A DNA stretch of 64,000 bases, taken from positions 304,535-368,534 of the forward strand of contig NZ_JAUHHD010000005.1 of assembly GCF_030410515.1 (NCBI RefSeq), in the 5' to 3' direction. Below the pieces are notes generated by a model, which worked only from the letters and a program-made list of their open reading frames with translations, was not told the DNA's origin and ran no database searches. Both the position numbers and the translations under genes were made by a program. Numbering within the stretch: the stretch's first letter is position 1; each line of letters opens with the position of its first letter. Source of the DNA: Arthrobacter sp. YD4. Its GTDB lineage: Bacteria; Actinomycetota; Actinomycetes; Actinomycetales; Micrococcaceae. This document shows, one piece after another, positions 1 through 8,634 of the stretch.

Positions 1-470
1 GTCGAGATGCTCACGTAGGAGCCGGAGACGGCCAGCTGGGCGTCCTTGGGGACGGAAACCTCGGAGGCGCTGGCGACGCCGAGCTCGGAGACCAGGCTCT
101 CGACGGTGGGGGCGGTGGTGGTCACGGTCCGCTCGGCGCCGTCCACGCTGACCTTGACGGCCTTGGCGAGGTTGACGTTGATGACGGAGCCGTCCTGGAC
201 ATGGGCGTCGGCGGCGGGCGTGACCTTGTCCGCGGACTGCAGTTCGACGTTGGCGGCCTTAACAACCTGGCCTACGGTGCCGCCGAAGGTCTGCACGGAG
301 CTGACCTTGCCGTCAACGTTGAGCGTGACTGTCTTGTTGTTGCCGACGAAGGCGACGAGGCCGAGCACGAGGGCCATGAGGACCACCAGCTGTGAACCGA
401 CCTTGACGACGCTGACCTTGCCGTCCGTTGTGAAGAACTTGACCACGATTGCCCGTATCTCTTGGACCAT
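1..470 (-). CDS. Resuscitation-promoting factor (RpfB-like), N-terminal part, cut by window edge
   Basis: The reading frame runs off the left end, so only about 156 N-terminal residues are visible. Translation shows a short cytoplasmic start, one membrane segment around residues 22-40, then two ubiquitin-like DUF348 repeats (about 44-95 and 97-150), each a short beta-rich block with a VDG motif. This order (membrane anchor, DUF348 repeats) is typical of RpfB/YabE cell-wall proteins, in which a G5 domain and a lytic transglycosylase-like Rpf domain follow; those would lie outside the window. RpfB cleaves peptidoglycan to promote regrowth from dormancy. In many Actinobacteria it sits between tatD and ksgA, and tatD is indeed the upstream neighbour here. 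The ATG at 470 is chosen because it gives the whole signal-anchor. Without the Rpf domain in view, a YabE-like protein remains possible. Confidence 0.75.
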   Translation of the reverse strand, partial: MVQEIRAIVVKFFTTDGKVSVVKVGSQLVVLMALVLGLVAFVGNNKTVTLNVDGKVSSVQTFGGTVGQVVKAANVELQSADKVTPAADAHVQDGSVINVNLAKAVKVSVDGAERTVTTTAPTVESLVSELGVASASEVSVPKDAQLAVSGSYVSIS

Positions 471-675
471 CCGGGCACGGGGAAAAGTGCACAGGCGTGT
501 CCCGTCAAACACCCTCGAGGGCTGGTCCGGACCGGGTCCGGATGCTTGCGGAAAACGCGGGCACCGCCACACCACCAAACGAGAGCGCGCACGTGGATCA
601 ACCACTGCAGCGCGCGTCCGAAAGGAGTGAAATTATCCGAAGGCCTTCCCCGACCCCGGCTAATAGTTGACCACT

Positions 676-691
676 GTAACCGGAGCGTTAT
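676..691. promoter_or_regulatory. Candidate MtrA/GlnR-type box upstream of rpfB-like gene
   Basis: Read on the minus strand, two pentamers, ATAAC and GTTAC, are separated by 6 nt, giving an 11-nt repeat period. This resembles the gTnAC-n6-GaAAC layout bound by MtrA and GlnR in Actinobacteria. It lies about 205 nt upstream of the rpfB-like start. MtrA control of rpf genes is known in other Actinobacteria; the assignment here is inference from a short match. Confidence 0.3.
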
Positions 692-763
692 AAAGCGGCC
701 AAGAAATTATGCATACCGGGTATTCATGGGACGTCACATCGGAGAGCGCGAAAAATCCCGGCG

Positions 764-1678
764 TCAGTCCCAGGATCCGTATGCCCGCACGGTATTTTCG
801 GCCAGGCCGGCGCAGAGTCCGGCGAGGTCCCGGCCTGTCAATTCGGCCATGCCGCGGACCGTGTACGGCACCATGTAACTGGCGTTCGGACGGCCCCGGT
901 GCGGGTGCGGGGTCAGGAACGGCGCGTCGGTTTCGACCAGCAGCAACTCCGGTTCGGCGATGGCCAGCGCGCTGCGCAGGTCGGCAGCGTTCTTGAAGGT
1001 CACCGTCCCTGCAAAGGACATGTACCAGCCCTCCCGGTTGCAGGTTCTTGCCAGCTCCTCGCCGCCGGAGAAACAGTGGAAGACCACCCGCTCGGGGGCG
1101 CCCTCCTCGCGCAGCACCTGCACGACGTCGTCGTGGGCGTCCCGGTCGTGGATCTGCAGGGTCAGGCCCAGCCGCTTGGCGATGTCGATGTGCCGGCGGA
1201 ACGAGTAGCGCTGGTGGGCCAGACCCTCCCCCTCGGTGCGGAAGAAGTCCAGGCCGGTCTCCCCGATGGCCCGGACCCGGGGGTGGGCGGCGAGCGCCTC
1301 GATCTCGGCCAGCGCCTCCTCCAGCTCGCCGCGGGCGGCGTAGTGGGGTGCGTCGTTCGGGTGCAGGGCGACGGCGCCAAGCAGCCGCGCGTCGAGGTCG
1401 ACCGCTTCGACGGTGAAGCGGGAGGACTCCAGGTCGCAGCCGACCTGGATGGCGCCCTGCACGCCGACGGCGGCGGCGGCGTCGAGGGCGTCCTTGATGC
1501 CGACGGCGGGCCCGTCCGCGGACGCCCCGGCGTCCGGGAAGTCCAGGTGGGTGTGGTTGTCCATGACCGGGACCGGCAGCGGCTCCGGTGCCGGCGGGTA
1601 GGCCTTGCGACCGGAGGTACCGGTGCCCTCGTCACTGATCGCGCGGAACGGGGCCGGGGCCTGGGAGGAAGAGGACAT
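764..1678 (-). CDS. tatD: TatD family metal-dependent hydrolase
   Basis: 304-residue amidohydrolase-fold protein, a probable 3'-5' DNase of the TatD family. The metal-binding H-x-H lies in DNHTHLD at about residues 40-46, the bridging Glu in GETGLDFF near 145, further His in IHDRDAH and FHCFSGG, and the terminal Asp in VETDAPFLTPHP. About 38 residues precede the domain, longer than in most family members, so an internal start at residue 39 (MDNHTHL) is possible. It is upstream of the rpfB-like gene on the same strand, the usual actinobacterial arrangement, and divergent from moxR. The 293-nt gap to rpfB suggests that rpfB has its own promoter. Confidence 0.9.
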   Translation of the reverse strand: MSSSSQAPAPFRAISDEGTGTSGRKAYPPAPEPLPVPVMDNHTHLDFPDAGASADGPAVGIKDALDAAAAVGVQGAIQVGCDLESSRFTVEAVDLDARLLGAVALHPNDAPHYAARGELEEALAEIEALAAHPRVRAIGETGLDFFRTEGEGLAHQRYSFRRHIDIAKRLGLTLQIHDRDAHDDVVQVLREEGAPERVVFHCFSGGEELARTCNREGWYMSFAGTVTFKNAADLRSALAIAEPELLLVETDAPFLTPHPHRGRPNASYMVPYTVRGMAELTGRDLAGLCAGLAENTVRAYGSWD

Positions 1679-1741
1679 GCTTCCAGCCTAGCGGCGGCCC
1701 GGATCGGAGAATTACCGGAACTCTCTGTCTGCGCTGAGAGT

Positions 1742-1766
1742 TGTGTGAGTACGCTGATATCACACA
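1742..1766. promoter_or_regulatory. Perfect 7-bp inverted repeat in tatD/moxR divergent region
   Basis: TGTGTGA and TCACACA arms are separated by 11 nt. The position, about 75 nt before the moxR start and 64 nt before the tatD start, suits an operator for either gene. The spacing is too long for a CRP-type site (N6). The cognate regulator is unknown. Confidence 0.3.
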
Positions 1767-1840
1767 GGCGGCCCACCGTGGTGCCCGGCAGCATCTGCCT
1801 GCCGCGGATTTCCGGCCGCCCCAGGGCTGAAAGGCTGCCG

Positions 1841-2920
1841 ATGGATTTCCACCGCCGCACCACCTTTGACGAGACCGTTGACGAGGCCATGGCCGCGCCG
1901 CAGCAGGCCGCCCATGTCCCCGCCGCCCGCACCGGGCAGGAGCCGATGGATCCGGCAGAGTTCAGCCGGGCCTGCGACCGGATCCTGGCCGGCATCAACA
2001 CGGTCATCGACGGCAAAGCCGAGGCGGCGAAGCTGGCCCTGACGGTGCTCCTGGCCCAGGGCCACCTGCTCCTGGAGGACGTGCCCGGCGTCGGGAAAAC
2101 CATGCTGGCCAAGACCCTGGCACGCACCATCGACTGCACGGTCAGCCGGATCCAGTTCACCCCGGACCTGCTGCCCTCGGACGTGACCGGCGTGTCCGTG
2201 TACAACCAGGCGACGCGGATGTTCGAGTTCCGTCCCGGCGCGGTCTTCGCCAACATCGTGATCGGCGACGAAATCAACCGGGCCTCCGCGAAGACCCAGT
2301 CCGCCCTGCTCGAGTGCATGGAGGAGCACCAGGTCACCGTCGACGGGACCTCCTACCGGCTGGACGAGCCGTTCATGGTGGTGGCCACGCAGAACCCCAT
2401 CGAGATGGAGGGCACCTATCCGCTGCCCGAGGCGCAGCGGGACCGGTTCATGGCCAGGATCTCGATGGGCTACCCGGACCGGGAGGCGGAGCTGGAGATG
2501 CTGGAGACGCACCAGTCCGCGTCCCCGCTGGCCGCCGTGTCCGCCGTCGTCACCGCCGCGCAGGTGGCCGCGATGATCGCCACGGTCCAGCAGGTCTACG
2601 TCTCCCGCGCGGTCAAGGAGTACACGGTGGCGCTCGGCCGCGCCACGCGGGAGAGCCCGCTGCTGCGGCTAGGCGCAAGCCCCCGGTCCATGCTGCAGCT
2701 GCTGCGCGCGGCGAAGGCCACCGCGGCGCTGGAGGGCCGGGACTTCGTCCTGCCCGACGACGTCGTCGCCGTCGCCGAGCCGGTGCTGGCGCACCGCATC
2801 ATCCTGGACCGAAAGGCCGCCGGCACCGGCGAGACTCCGCAGTCGGTCATCCGCTCCATCCTGGCCAAGGTTCCGGTGGGCGAAGGGGCCGCCGGTCCGC
2901 CCGCGGGCCGGCGCCGCTAG
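1841..2920 (+). CDS. MoxR family AAA+ ATPase
   Basis: 359-residue AAA+ ATPase of the MoxR class, thought to act as a chaperone for VWA/DUF58 partners. Walker A (VPGVGKT) is at about residues 81-87 and Walker B (IGDEINRA) at about 141-148; a Q-N-P sensor 1 region (ATQNPIEMEGTYPLPEAQ) and the lid domain follow. The frame is open far upstream, but the ATG at 1841 is preceded by AAAGG at the right spacing and matches the family's usual length. It is the first gene of a three-gene operon with the DUF58 and transglutaminase genes (12-nt gap, then a 4-nt overlap), the standard MoxR-DUF58-transglutaminase grouping. Confidence 0.92.
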   Translation: MDFHRRTTFDETVDEAMAAPQQAAHVPAARTGQEPMDPAEFSRACDRILAGINTVIDGKAEAAKLALTVLLAQGHLLLEDVPGVGKTMLAKTLARTIDCTVSRIQFTPDLLPSDVTGVSVYNQATRMFEFRPGAVFANIVIGDEINRASAKTQSALLECMEEHQVTVDGTSYRLDEPFMVVATQNPIEMEGTYPLPEAQRDRFMARISMGYPDREAELEMLETHQSASPLAAVSAVVTAAQVAAMIATVQQVYVSRAVKEYTVALGRATRESPLLRLGASPRSMLQLLRAAKATAALEGRDFVLPDDVVAVAEPVLAHRIILDRKAAGTGETPQSVIRSILAKVPVGEGAAGPPAGRRR

Positions 2921-2932
2921 GACCCGGCCGCC

Positions 2933-4309
2933 ATGGGGGTATGGGACCGGATCCCGAAGCAGATCTTCAGCACGCGCGGCTGGGGGCTGCTGGCCGCCGG
3001 GTTGCTCTGCCTGCTGGCCGCCCAGGTGCTCGGCCGGCGGGACCTGCTCTCCCTGGCCCTGCTGCTGCTGATCCTGCCGCTGCTTTCCCTGGCCGGCACC
3101 CGGGTGCTGAAGCCGCGGTTTAGCGTTTACCGGGAGTTCGACCCGTCCCCGGTCCAGACCTCCGCCGCCGTCACGGTCCGGCTGGCGGTGGCCCGCACCG
3201 GACCGGGCACCGGGCACGCCCTGATGGAGGAGCAGCTCCCACCCCGGTTCGGCCAGTCCCCGGTGTTCCGCTTTCCGGCCCGCACCGCCACGGCAGGCAG
3301 CAGCCGCTACGAATACCAGCTGCGCAGCGCCACGCGCGGGCAGTTCGTGATCGGCCCGGTCACCGCCGAATTCAGCGACCCGTTCGGGCTCTCGGTCCAC
3401 CGGCACGCGATCGACGCCGGGGACGTCCTTACGGTCACGCCCGCCCCGGTCTATCTGCCGCCCACCTCGCTCGCCGGCGCACGCGGCCACGACGGCGTCA
3501 CCGCCACCCGGAGCCGGGCCAACCCCAGCGACGACGACGTCATGACCCGCGAGTACCGGCACGGCGACCCGATGCGCCGGGTGCACTGGGCCGCCACGGC
3601 CCGGCACGGGGAGCTGATGGTCCGCCAGGAGGAGTCGGTCACCACCCCGGAGGCGACCGTGATCCTGGACCACCGCTATCTGGCCCACTCCCAAGGCACC
3701 GGGTACGCCGGCCCCTCGGACGGGCTGGAGCCGGTGAGCAGCGACTCGTTCGAGTGGGCCGTGACGGCCGCGATGTCCGTCTGCGCCCACCTCGGCGAGC
3801 GCAGCTACGCGTTGCGCTGCCTCGACCCCTCCGGCGAGCCCGCCTTCCTCCACTCCCCCTCCGCCCCGGAACCGCACACCGAGGAGTTCCTGGGCGCGGC
3901 CGGGCTGCAGTCCATCGCCGAGAGCCTGGCCGCGATCGGGCTCACCGGCCCCCGGCATCCCGGCGGGGACGCCGGGCCCCGACCCTTCGATGACCGGCTG
4001 CTGGACAAGCTCTCCGCCCACCGCCTGCGCGGTCCCGTCCTGGCGATCCTTGGCCGGCTCACCCCGGCCGAAGCCCGGGATCTGGCCCCGGCGGCCGCGT
4101 TCGGCGCCAACGCCTTTGCCCTTGTGGCCGCCGGGCGCGGGGCGGAGACGGAGGAAATAATGGCGGTGCTGCGCCGCGGGGGCTGGCGGGCGGTGGCGGT
4201 CTCCCCCGCCACCGCCCTGCCCGCGGCGTGGTCCGCGTTCGACGACGACGGCGCCGCCCCCGAGGCGACGGCCGCCGACGCCCGCCGCGGCGCGGGGGCC
4301 CGGCAATGA
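2933..4309 (+). CDS. DUF58 domain membrane protein
   Basis: 458 residues. Two closely spaced N-terminal membrane segments (about residues 15-33 and 36-56) are followed by a large extracytoplasmic or soluble region. The DUF58 signature, an RxYRxGDPxRxxHWxAxAR pattern, begins near residue 205. DUF58 proteins have a VWA-like fold and are encoded beside MoxR ATPases; their exact job is not established. The stop codon overlaps the next gene's start as ATGA, which indicates translational coupling. Confidence 0.9.
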   Translation: MGVWDRIPKQIFSTRGWGLLAAGLLCLLAAQVLGRRDLLSLALLLLILPLLSLAGTRVLKPRFSVYREFDPSPVQTSAAVTVRLAVARTGPGTGHALMEEQLPPRFGQSPVFRFPARTATAGSSRYEYQLRSATRGQFVIGPVTAEFSDPFGLSVHRHAIDAGDVLTVTPAPVYLPPTSLAGARGHDGVTATRSRANPSDDDVMTREYRHGDPMRRVHWAATARHGELMVRQEESVTTPEATVILDHRYLAHSQGTGYAGPSDGLEPVSSDSFEWAVTAAMSVCAHLGERSYALRCLDPSGEPAFLHSPSAPEPHTEEFLGAAGLQSIAESLAAIGLTGPRHPGGDAGPRPFDDRLLDKLSAHRLRGPVLAILGRLTPAEARDLAPAAAFGANAFALVAAGRGAETEEIMAVLRRGGWRAVAVSPATALPAAWSAFDDDGAAPEATAADARRGAGARQ

Positions 4310-6906
4310 CGCTGACGGATACCCCGGCCCGGGGCGGCGGGGGCACCGGCTCCGCCGGAGACGGTCCCGACGCCGGCCGCGACGGCGCCGGTCGTGGCGA
4401 AACAGGCGGCACCCCGGGCGGCCCGGCCGGCCGCATCCGCGGCGCCGGCCTGGAACCGTGGGCGATGGCCCTCTCCGTCGCCGTGGCACTGGCCGGGGCC
4501 GCCCTGGGCATGAACGGGGTACTGCGCGGCTGGGCCTGGTACCCGCCCGTGCTGACCACCGTCTTCACCGTCGCCCTTGCCACCGCCGCCCTGCGGTCGC
4601 TCCGCCTGCCGGGGGTGGTGGTCAGCCTCGGCGGGTTCCTGTCCCTCGCGGCGGTGCTGACCAGTACGTTCTTCCGACCGTCCAGCATCGCCGGGTTCAT
4701 CCCCTCGGCCGAGACGCTGGGGCAACTGCAGGCCTACCTGCGCCGCGCCAACGAGACGATCCTGGGCGAGAGCACCCCCGTGGCGCCGAACGCGGGCATC
4801 GTGCTGCTGATCTGCGGGGTGCTGGGGCTGCTGGTGGTACTGGTGGATACCCTCTGCGGCCCGCTGGCCCTGCCGGCCACCAGCGGGCTGGGCATCCTGG
4901 CGGTCCTGGTGGTCCCCGCCCTGGTCAAGCCGCAGAGCGTGGGCTGGCCGGCGTTCACCGCCGCGGCCGCCGGCTACCTGATGATCCTGGCCTGCAGCCA
5001 CTGGTTCCACCCCGGCACGGGCCTGCGCGGGGACACCGCGCGGACCCCCGGGCAGCTTCGCCGCGCGGGTGTCCTGGGGGCGATGGCGCTGGCCCTGACG
5101 CTGCTGGTGCAGGCGGTGGTGCCGGGCTTCGACCAGGGCGCCTTCCCGCAGGGCTCCAGGCTCACCCCGTGGGGCGGCGCCACCGGCCTGAACCCGATGA
5201 TCAGCCTGGGCAACAGCCTCCGGAGCCCCTCCGGCGTCGGCCGGATCACCTATGCCAGCAACGCCGGGTCCGCGCCCTATCTCCGCTCGGTCACGGTGGA
5301 CAGTTTCGACGGCGACTCCTGGTCCCCGGATGACCGGGATGCCACCCGCCGGCCGGGCACCGGTGCGATCGATCCTGGGACCGACGTCACCGCCGACGAG
5401 CAGGTCCGGACCGTCACCGCGGTCAACACCGGGCAGTTCACCAGCCCCTACCTGCCGGTCCCGTACGCCCCGGCGTCTGTCAGCGGCCTCACCGGCCGGT
5501 GGAACTGGGATCCGGCGACCCTCAGCATCAAGGGCATCGACGTGAACTCCCGCGACCAGCAGTACGTCGTGGCGTCGGTGGCGCCGAAGCTGACCCCGGC
5601 CGTCCTGGACCGGGCTACGGAGCAGCCCCGCGGCCTGCCGGACCTCTTCACCCGGGTTCCGGGCAACGTCCCGGCGATCGTGCGGCAGACGGCGGACACG
5701 GTCACCGCCGGGGCCGGCACCGAGTACGCCAAGGCGATGGCCATCCAGGCCTACCTGCGCTCCCCGGCGTTTACCTACTCGCTGCAGGCGCCGGTCCAGA
5801 ACGGCTACGACGGCAACGGACTCTCCGTCCTGGCCGACTTTCTGGCCCAGAAGAGCGGCTACTGCATCCACTTCTCCTCGGCGATGGCCGTTATGGCCCG
5901 GCTGGAGGGGATCCCCAGCCGGATCGCCGTCGGGTACGCCCCGGGCCGGCCCACCGGTTCGACGGTGTCGCTCGCCGGCCTGGGGGCGCTGCCGGAGTAC
6001 GAGGTGGACGCCCGCGACGCCCACGCCTGGCCCGAGCTGTACTTCCAGGGCCTGGGCTGGGTGGCGTTCGAACCCACGCCCTCCCGCGGCGTCGTCCCGG
6101 GCTATGCGACCGAGGCGGCGGCCCCGAGCGGGGCGAGCACCAACGAGAACAACGACGGGCTGGTGCCCTCGGCCGATCCGAAGCCCACGACGTCGGCGGC
6201 GCCCCTCCCGGTACCCGTCCCCGCCGCGGCCGGCGGAACCGCCACGGGCCCGGAGATCCCCTGGCCGCTGCTCTACGGCGCCGGGGGCGTGCTGCTGGCG
6301 GCGCTGCTGCTGGCCACGCCCGCCCTGGCCCGTGCCGGGTTGCGGCGGCGGCGGCTGCGGGCCGCGGCGGAGGATCCGGCGGCCGCCGCGGGGCCGGCCT
6401 GGGCGGAACTGCGCGACCTCGCCGCGGACTACGGCCTGCCGCCGCGCGGCAGCGACTCGCCCCGGCTGTTCGCCGCCCGGCTGCTGGGTTCTCCCCTGCT
6501 GGGCGTTCCGGACGGGGTGGACGCCCCGGCCCGGGGCGCGGTGGAGACCTTGACGGCGGAGCGCGAACGGCAACGCTACGGCCGCCCCGGGGTCGAGGGC
6601 CAGTCACCGGGTGCGGCAGGGGGTGGGTCCGGAAGTGCTTCCGGGAATGAGACGGCGGAGCGGATCGCCCTGATCCGCGGCAGCCTGCGGGCCAATGCCC
6701 GCTGGGCGGCCCGGCTGCGCGCCGGGTGGCTGCCGCCGTCGTTGTTCACCCGCTGGCGCAACGCCCTGGCCCGGCCCTTCACGCGCCCGCTGCGCCGCGT
6801 GCCGCGGCCGGCCCCGGACAACCGGGCGACCCCGCAAACGCCGAACGGCGCCGCGGAGACCCGTTCAGGGTTCCGCGGCGCCGTCCGCAGGCTTCGCCGG
6901 AACTAG
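4306..6906 (+). CDS. Transglutaminase-like membrane protein (TgpA-type)
   Basis: 866 residues. The N-terminal half carries a cluster of about six membrane segments (residues ~45-300). A periplasmic/extracellular transglutaminase-like domain follows, with Cys520 (in GYCIHFSS), His573 (in DAHAWPE) and an acidic residue at 589 (FEPTP) as the apparent catalytic triad. A further membrane helix sits near residue 660, then a cytoplasmic DUF4129-like tail. The start ATG overlaps the preceding stop (ATGA). With MoxR and DUF58 it forms an envelope operon of unknown substrate. Its stop codon shares a CTAG with the stop of the convergent dehydrogenase gene. Confidence 0.9.
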   Translation: MTLTDTPARGGGGTGSAGDGPDAGRDGAGRGETGGTPGGPAGRIRGAGLEPWAMALSVAVALAGAALGMNGVLRGWAWYPPVLTTVFTVALATAALRSLRLPGVVVSLGGFLSLAAVLTSTFFRPSSIAGFIPSAETLGQLQAYLRRANETILGESTPVAPNAGIVLLICGVLGLLVVLVDTLCGPLALPATSGLGILAVLVVPALVKPQSVGWPAFTAAAAGYLMILACSHWFHPGTGLRGDTARTPGQLRRAGVLGAMALALTLLVQAVVPGFDQGAFPQGSRLTPWGGATGLNPMISLGNSLRSPSGVGRITYASNAGSAPYLRSVTVDSFDGDSWSPDDRDATRRPGTGAIDPGTDVTADEQVRTVTAVNTGQFTSPYLPVPYAPASVSGLTGRWNWDPATLSIKGIDVNSRDQQYVVASVAPKLTPAVLDRATEQPRGLPDLFTRVPGNVPAIVRQTADTVTAGAGTEYAKAMAIQAYLRSPAFTYSLQAPVQNGYDGNGLSVLADFLAQKSGYCIHFSSAMAVMARLEGIPSRIAVGYAPGRPTGSTVSLAGLGALPEYEVDARDAHAWPELYFQGLGWVAFEPTPSRGVVPGYATEAAAPSGASTNENNDGLVPSADPKPTTSAAPLPVPVPAAAGGTATGPEIPWPLLYGAGGVLLAALLLATPALARAGLRRRRLRAAAEDPAAAAGPAWAELRDLAADYGLPPRGSDSPRLFAARLLGSPLLGVPDGVDAPARGAVETLTAERERQRYGRPGVEGQSPGAAGGGSGSASGNETAERIALIRGSLRANARWAARLRAGWLPPSLFTRWRNALARPFTRPLRRVPRPAPDNRATPQTPNGAAETRSGFRGAVRRLRRN

Positions 6907-8402
6907 CCGGCGTACGGGTCGGCGATGCCGATGTACTGGGTGTAGAGGTACTCCTCGATGCCTTCAAGGCCGCCCTCGCGGCCCAGGCCGGACTGCTTCA
7001 CGCCACCGAACGGGGCCGAGGCGTTGGAGACGACACCGGCGTTCAGGCCCAGCATGCCGGTCTCGAGGCGTTCGCCCATCCGGATTCCCCGGTTGAGGTC
7101 CTTGGTGAAGACGTAGGCCACCAGCCCGTACTCGGTGTTGTTGGCGAGCCGGACGGCCTCGTCCTCGGTGTCGAAGGTGATGATCGGGGCGACCGGGCCG
7201 AAGATCTCCTCGTTCAGGATGCGGGTGCCCTCGGTGACGCCCTTGAGGATGGTGGGCTGGTAGAAGTAGCCCGGGCCGTCCACCGCGGCTCCGCCGATGA
7301 CGGTCTCGGCGCCGGCGGCGACGGCGTCGGCGACCAGGTCGTGAACCTTGTCGCGGCTCTTCGCGTCGATCAGCGGGCCCACCTTGGACTCCGGCTCGGT
7401 GCCGCGCGCCGGGGTCATCTCCTTCATCTTGGCGGCGAACTTCTCCGCGAATTCGTCGGCGACGGACTCGTGCACGATGAAGCGGTTGGCCGCGGTGCAG
7501 GCCTCACCCATGTTCCGCAGCTTGGCCAGCATGGCGCCGGTGACGGCGGCGTCGATGTCGGCGTCCTCGAAGACCAGGAACGGGGCGTTTCCGCCAAGCT
7601 CCATGGAGGTCCGGAGCACGTTCTCGGAGGCGTCGGCCAAGAGCCGGCGGCCCACCTCGGTGGAGCCGGTGAAGGAGAGCTTCCGGAGCCGGGAGTCCTT
7701 GATCAGCGGGCCGGTGGTGGCGCCGGCGGTGGAGGTGGGGATGACGTTCAGGACGCCGGCGGGCAGGCCGGCCTCCATCATCACCGCGGCGAACAGCTGC
7801 GAGGTCAGCGGGGTCAGGTTCGCGGACTTCAGCACCATGGTGCAGCCGGCGGCGACGGCGGGGGCGATCTTGCGGGTGGCCATGGCCAGCGGGAAGTTCC
7901 ACGGGGTGATCAGCAGGCAGGGGCCCACCGGCTTCTTCGCCACGAGCAGGCGGGACTTGCCGTCCGGGGACACCGAGTAGCGGCCGAACGCGCGGACGGC
8001 TTCCTCGGAGAACCAGCGCAGGAACTCGGAGCCGTAGGTGACCTCGCCTCGGGCCTCGGCCAGCGGCTTGCCCATTTCCAGGGTCATCAGCAGGGCGAAG
8101 TCCTCGGCCCGCTCCGTGACCATGTCGAAGGCCCGGCGGAGAATCTCGCCACGCTCGCGCGGCGGGACCTTGGCCCAGGACTCCTGCGCCGCGGCGGCGG
8201 CGTCCAGGGCGGCGGCGCCGTCCTCGGGGCCGGCGTCGGCCAGGCTCAGCAGCACCTTGCCAGTGGCGGGGTCCTCCACGTCGAAGGTCTTGCCAGACGC
8301 GGCGGGACGCCACTGCCCGTCAATCAGCAGGCCGGTGGGCACGGAGGCCAGCAGCGCGGCCTCCCGTTCGGCGGTAACGGTGGGCTGGGCAGTTACAGTC
8401 AC
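6903..8402 (-). CDS. gabD: NAD(P)-dependent succinate-semialdehyde dehydrogenase
   Basis: 499-residue aldehyde dehydrogenase that oxidises succinate semialdehyde to succinate, probably in GABA catabolism. Catalytic residues fall on canonical positions: Glu268 in MELGGNAPF and Cys302 in GEACTAANRF. The NAD-binding PWNFPLAM and SFTGSTEVG motifs are present. The GTG at 8402 follows a GAGGGAG ribosome-binding site and removes a non-homologous N-terminal extension. The C-terminal pattern FGGVKQSGLGREGG fits the GabD group of the family. No gabT is seen nearby, so another aldehyde substrate is possible. Confidence 0.88.
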   Translation of the reverse strand: MTVTAQPTVTAEREAALLASVPTGLLIDGQWRPAASGKTFDVEDPATGKVLLSLADAGPEDGAAALDAAAAAQESWAKVPPRERGEILRRAFDMVTERAEDFALLMTLEMGKPLAEARGEVTYGSEFLRWFSEEAVRAFGRYSVSPDGKSRLLVAKKPVGPCLLITPWNFPLAMATRKIAPAVAAGCTMVLKSANLTPLTSQLFAAVMMEAGLPAGVLNVIPTSTAGATTGPLIKDSRLRKLSFTGSTEVGRRLLADASENVLRTSMELGGNAPFLVFEDADIDAAVTGAMLAKLRNMGEACTAANRFIVHESVADEFAEKFAAKMKEMTPARGTEPESKVGPLIDAKSRDKVHDLVADAVAAGAETVIGGAAVDGPGYFYQPTILKGVTEGTRILNEEIFGPVAPIITFDTEDEAVRLANNTEYGLVAYVFTKDLNRGIRMGERLETGMLGLNAGVVSNASAPFGGVKQSGLGREGGLEGIEEYLYTQYIGIADPYAG

Positions 8403-8634
8403 AATGACTCCCTCGTCGGCATTGGATGGAAAAGATTGGATGGCGGGCCCGGGGACTGGCGTCGCACTGGTGGCTCCGTCAGGCCGGTGGGGCGGGCCCA
8501 GCAGCGGGTGCGGCCGGGCCGAACTACTGCCCACGGTACTGCCGGTTTCTCGGGGGTGTCTACGCTTCCGCGCACTAGGAACCGGGCAGGCCGCTGTGCA
8601 GCTGCACAAGGTGCGGCGGGCAGCCGCTGGGGCT

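Noticed and set aside
471..763. Possible c-di-AMP (ydaO) riboswitch before the rpfB-like gene
   Set aside because: The leader is long enough and such switches precede some rpf genes, but I could not find the conserved core segments.
899..1840. A longer MoxR protein starting near 899
   Set aside because: The frame is open, but it runs antisense through tatD, shows no MoxR homology, and a good ribosome-binding site precedes ATG 1841.
2669..6573. Very long open frames on the minus strand across the moxR-transglutaminase operon
   Set aside because: Arg/Gly/Pro-rich composition with no domain, produced by GC-rich third positions of the real plus-strand genes.
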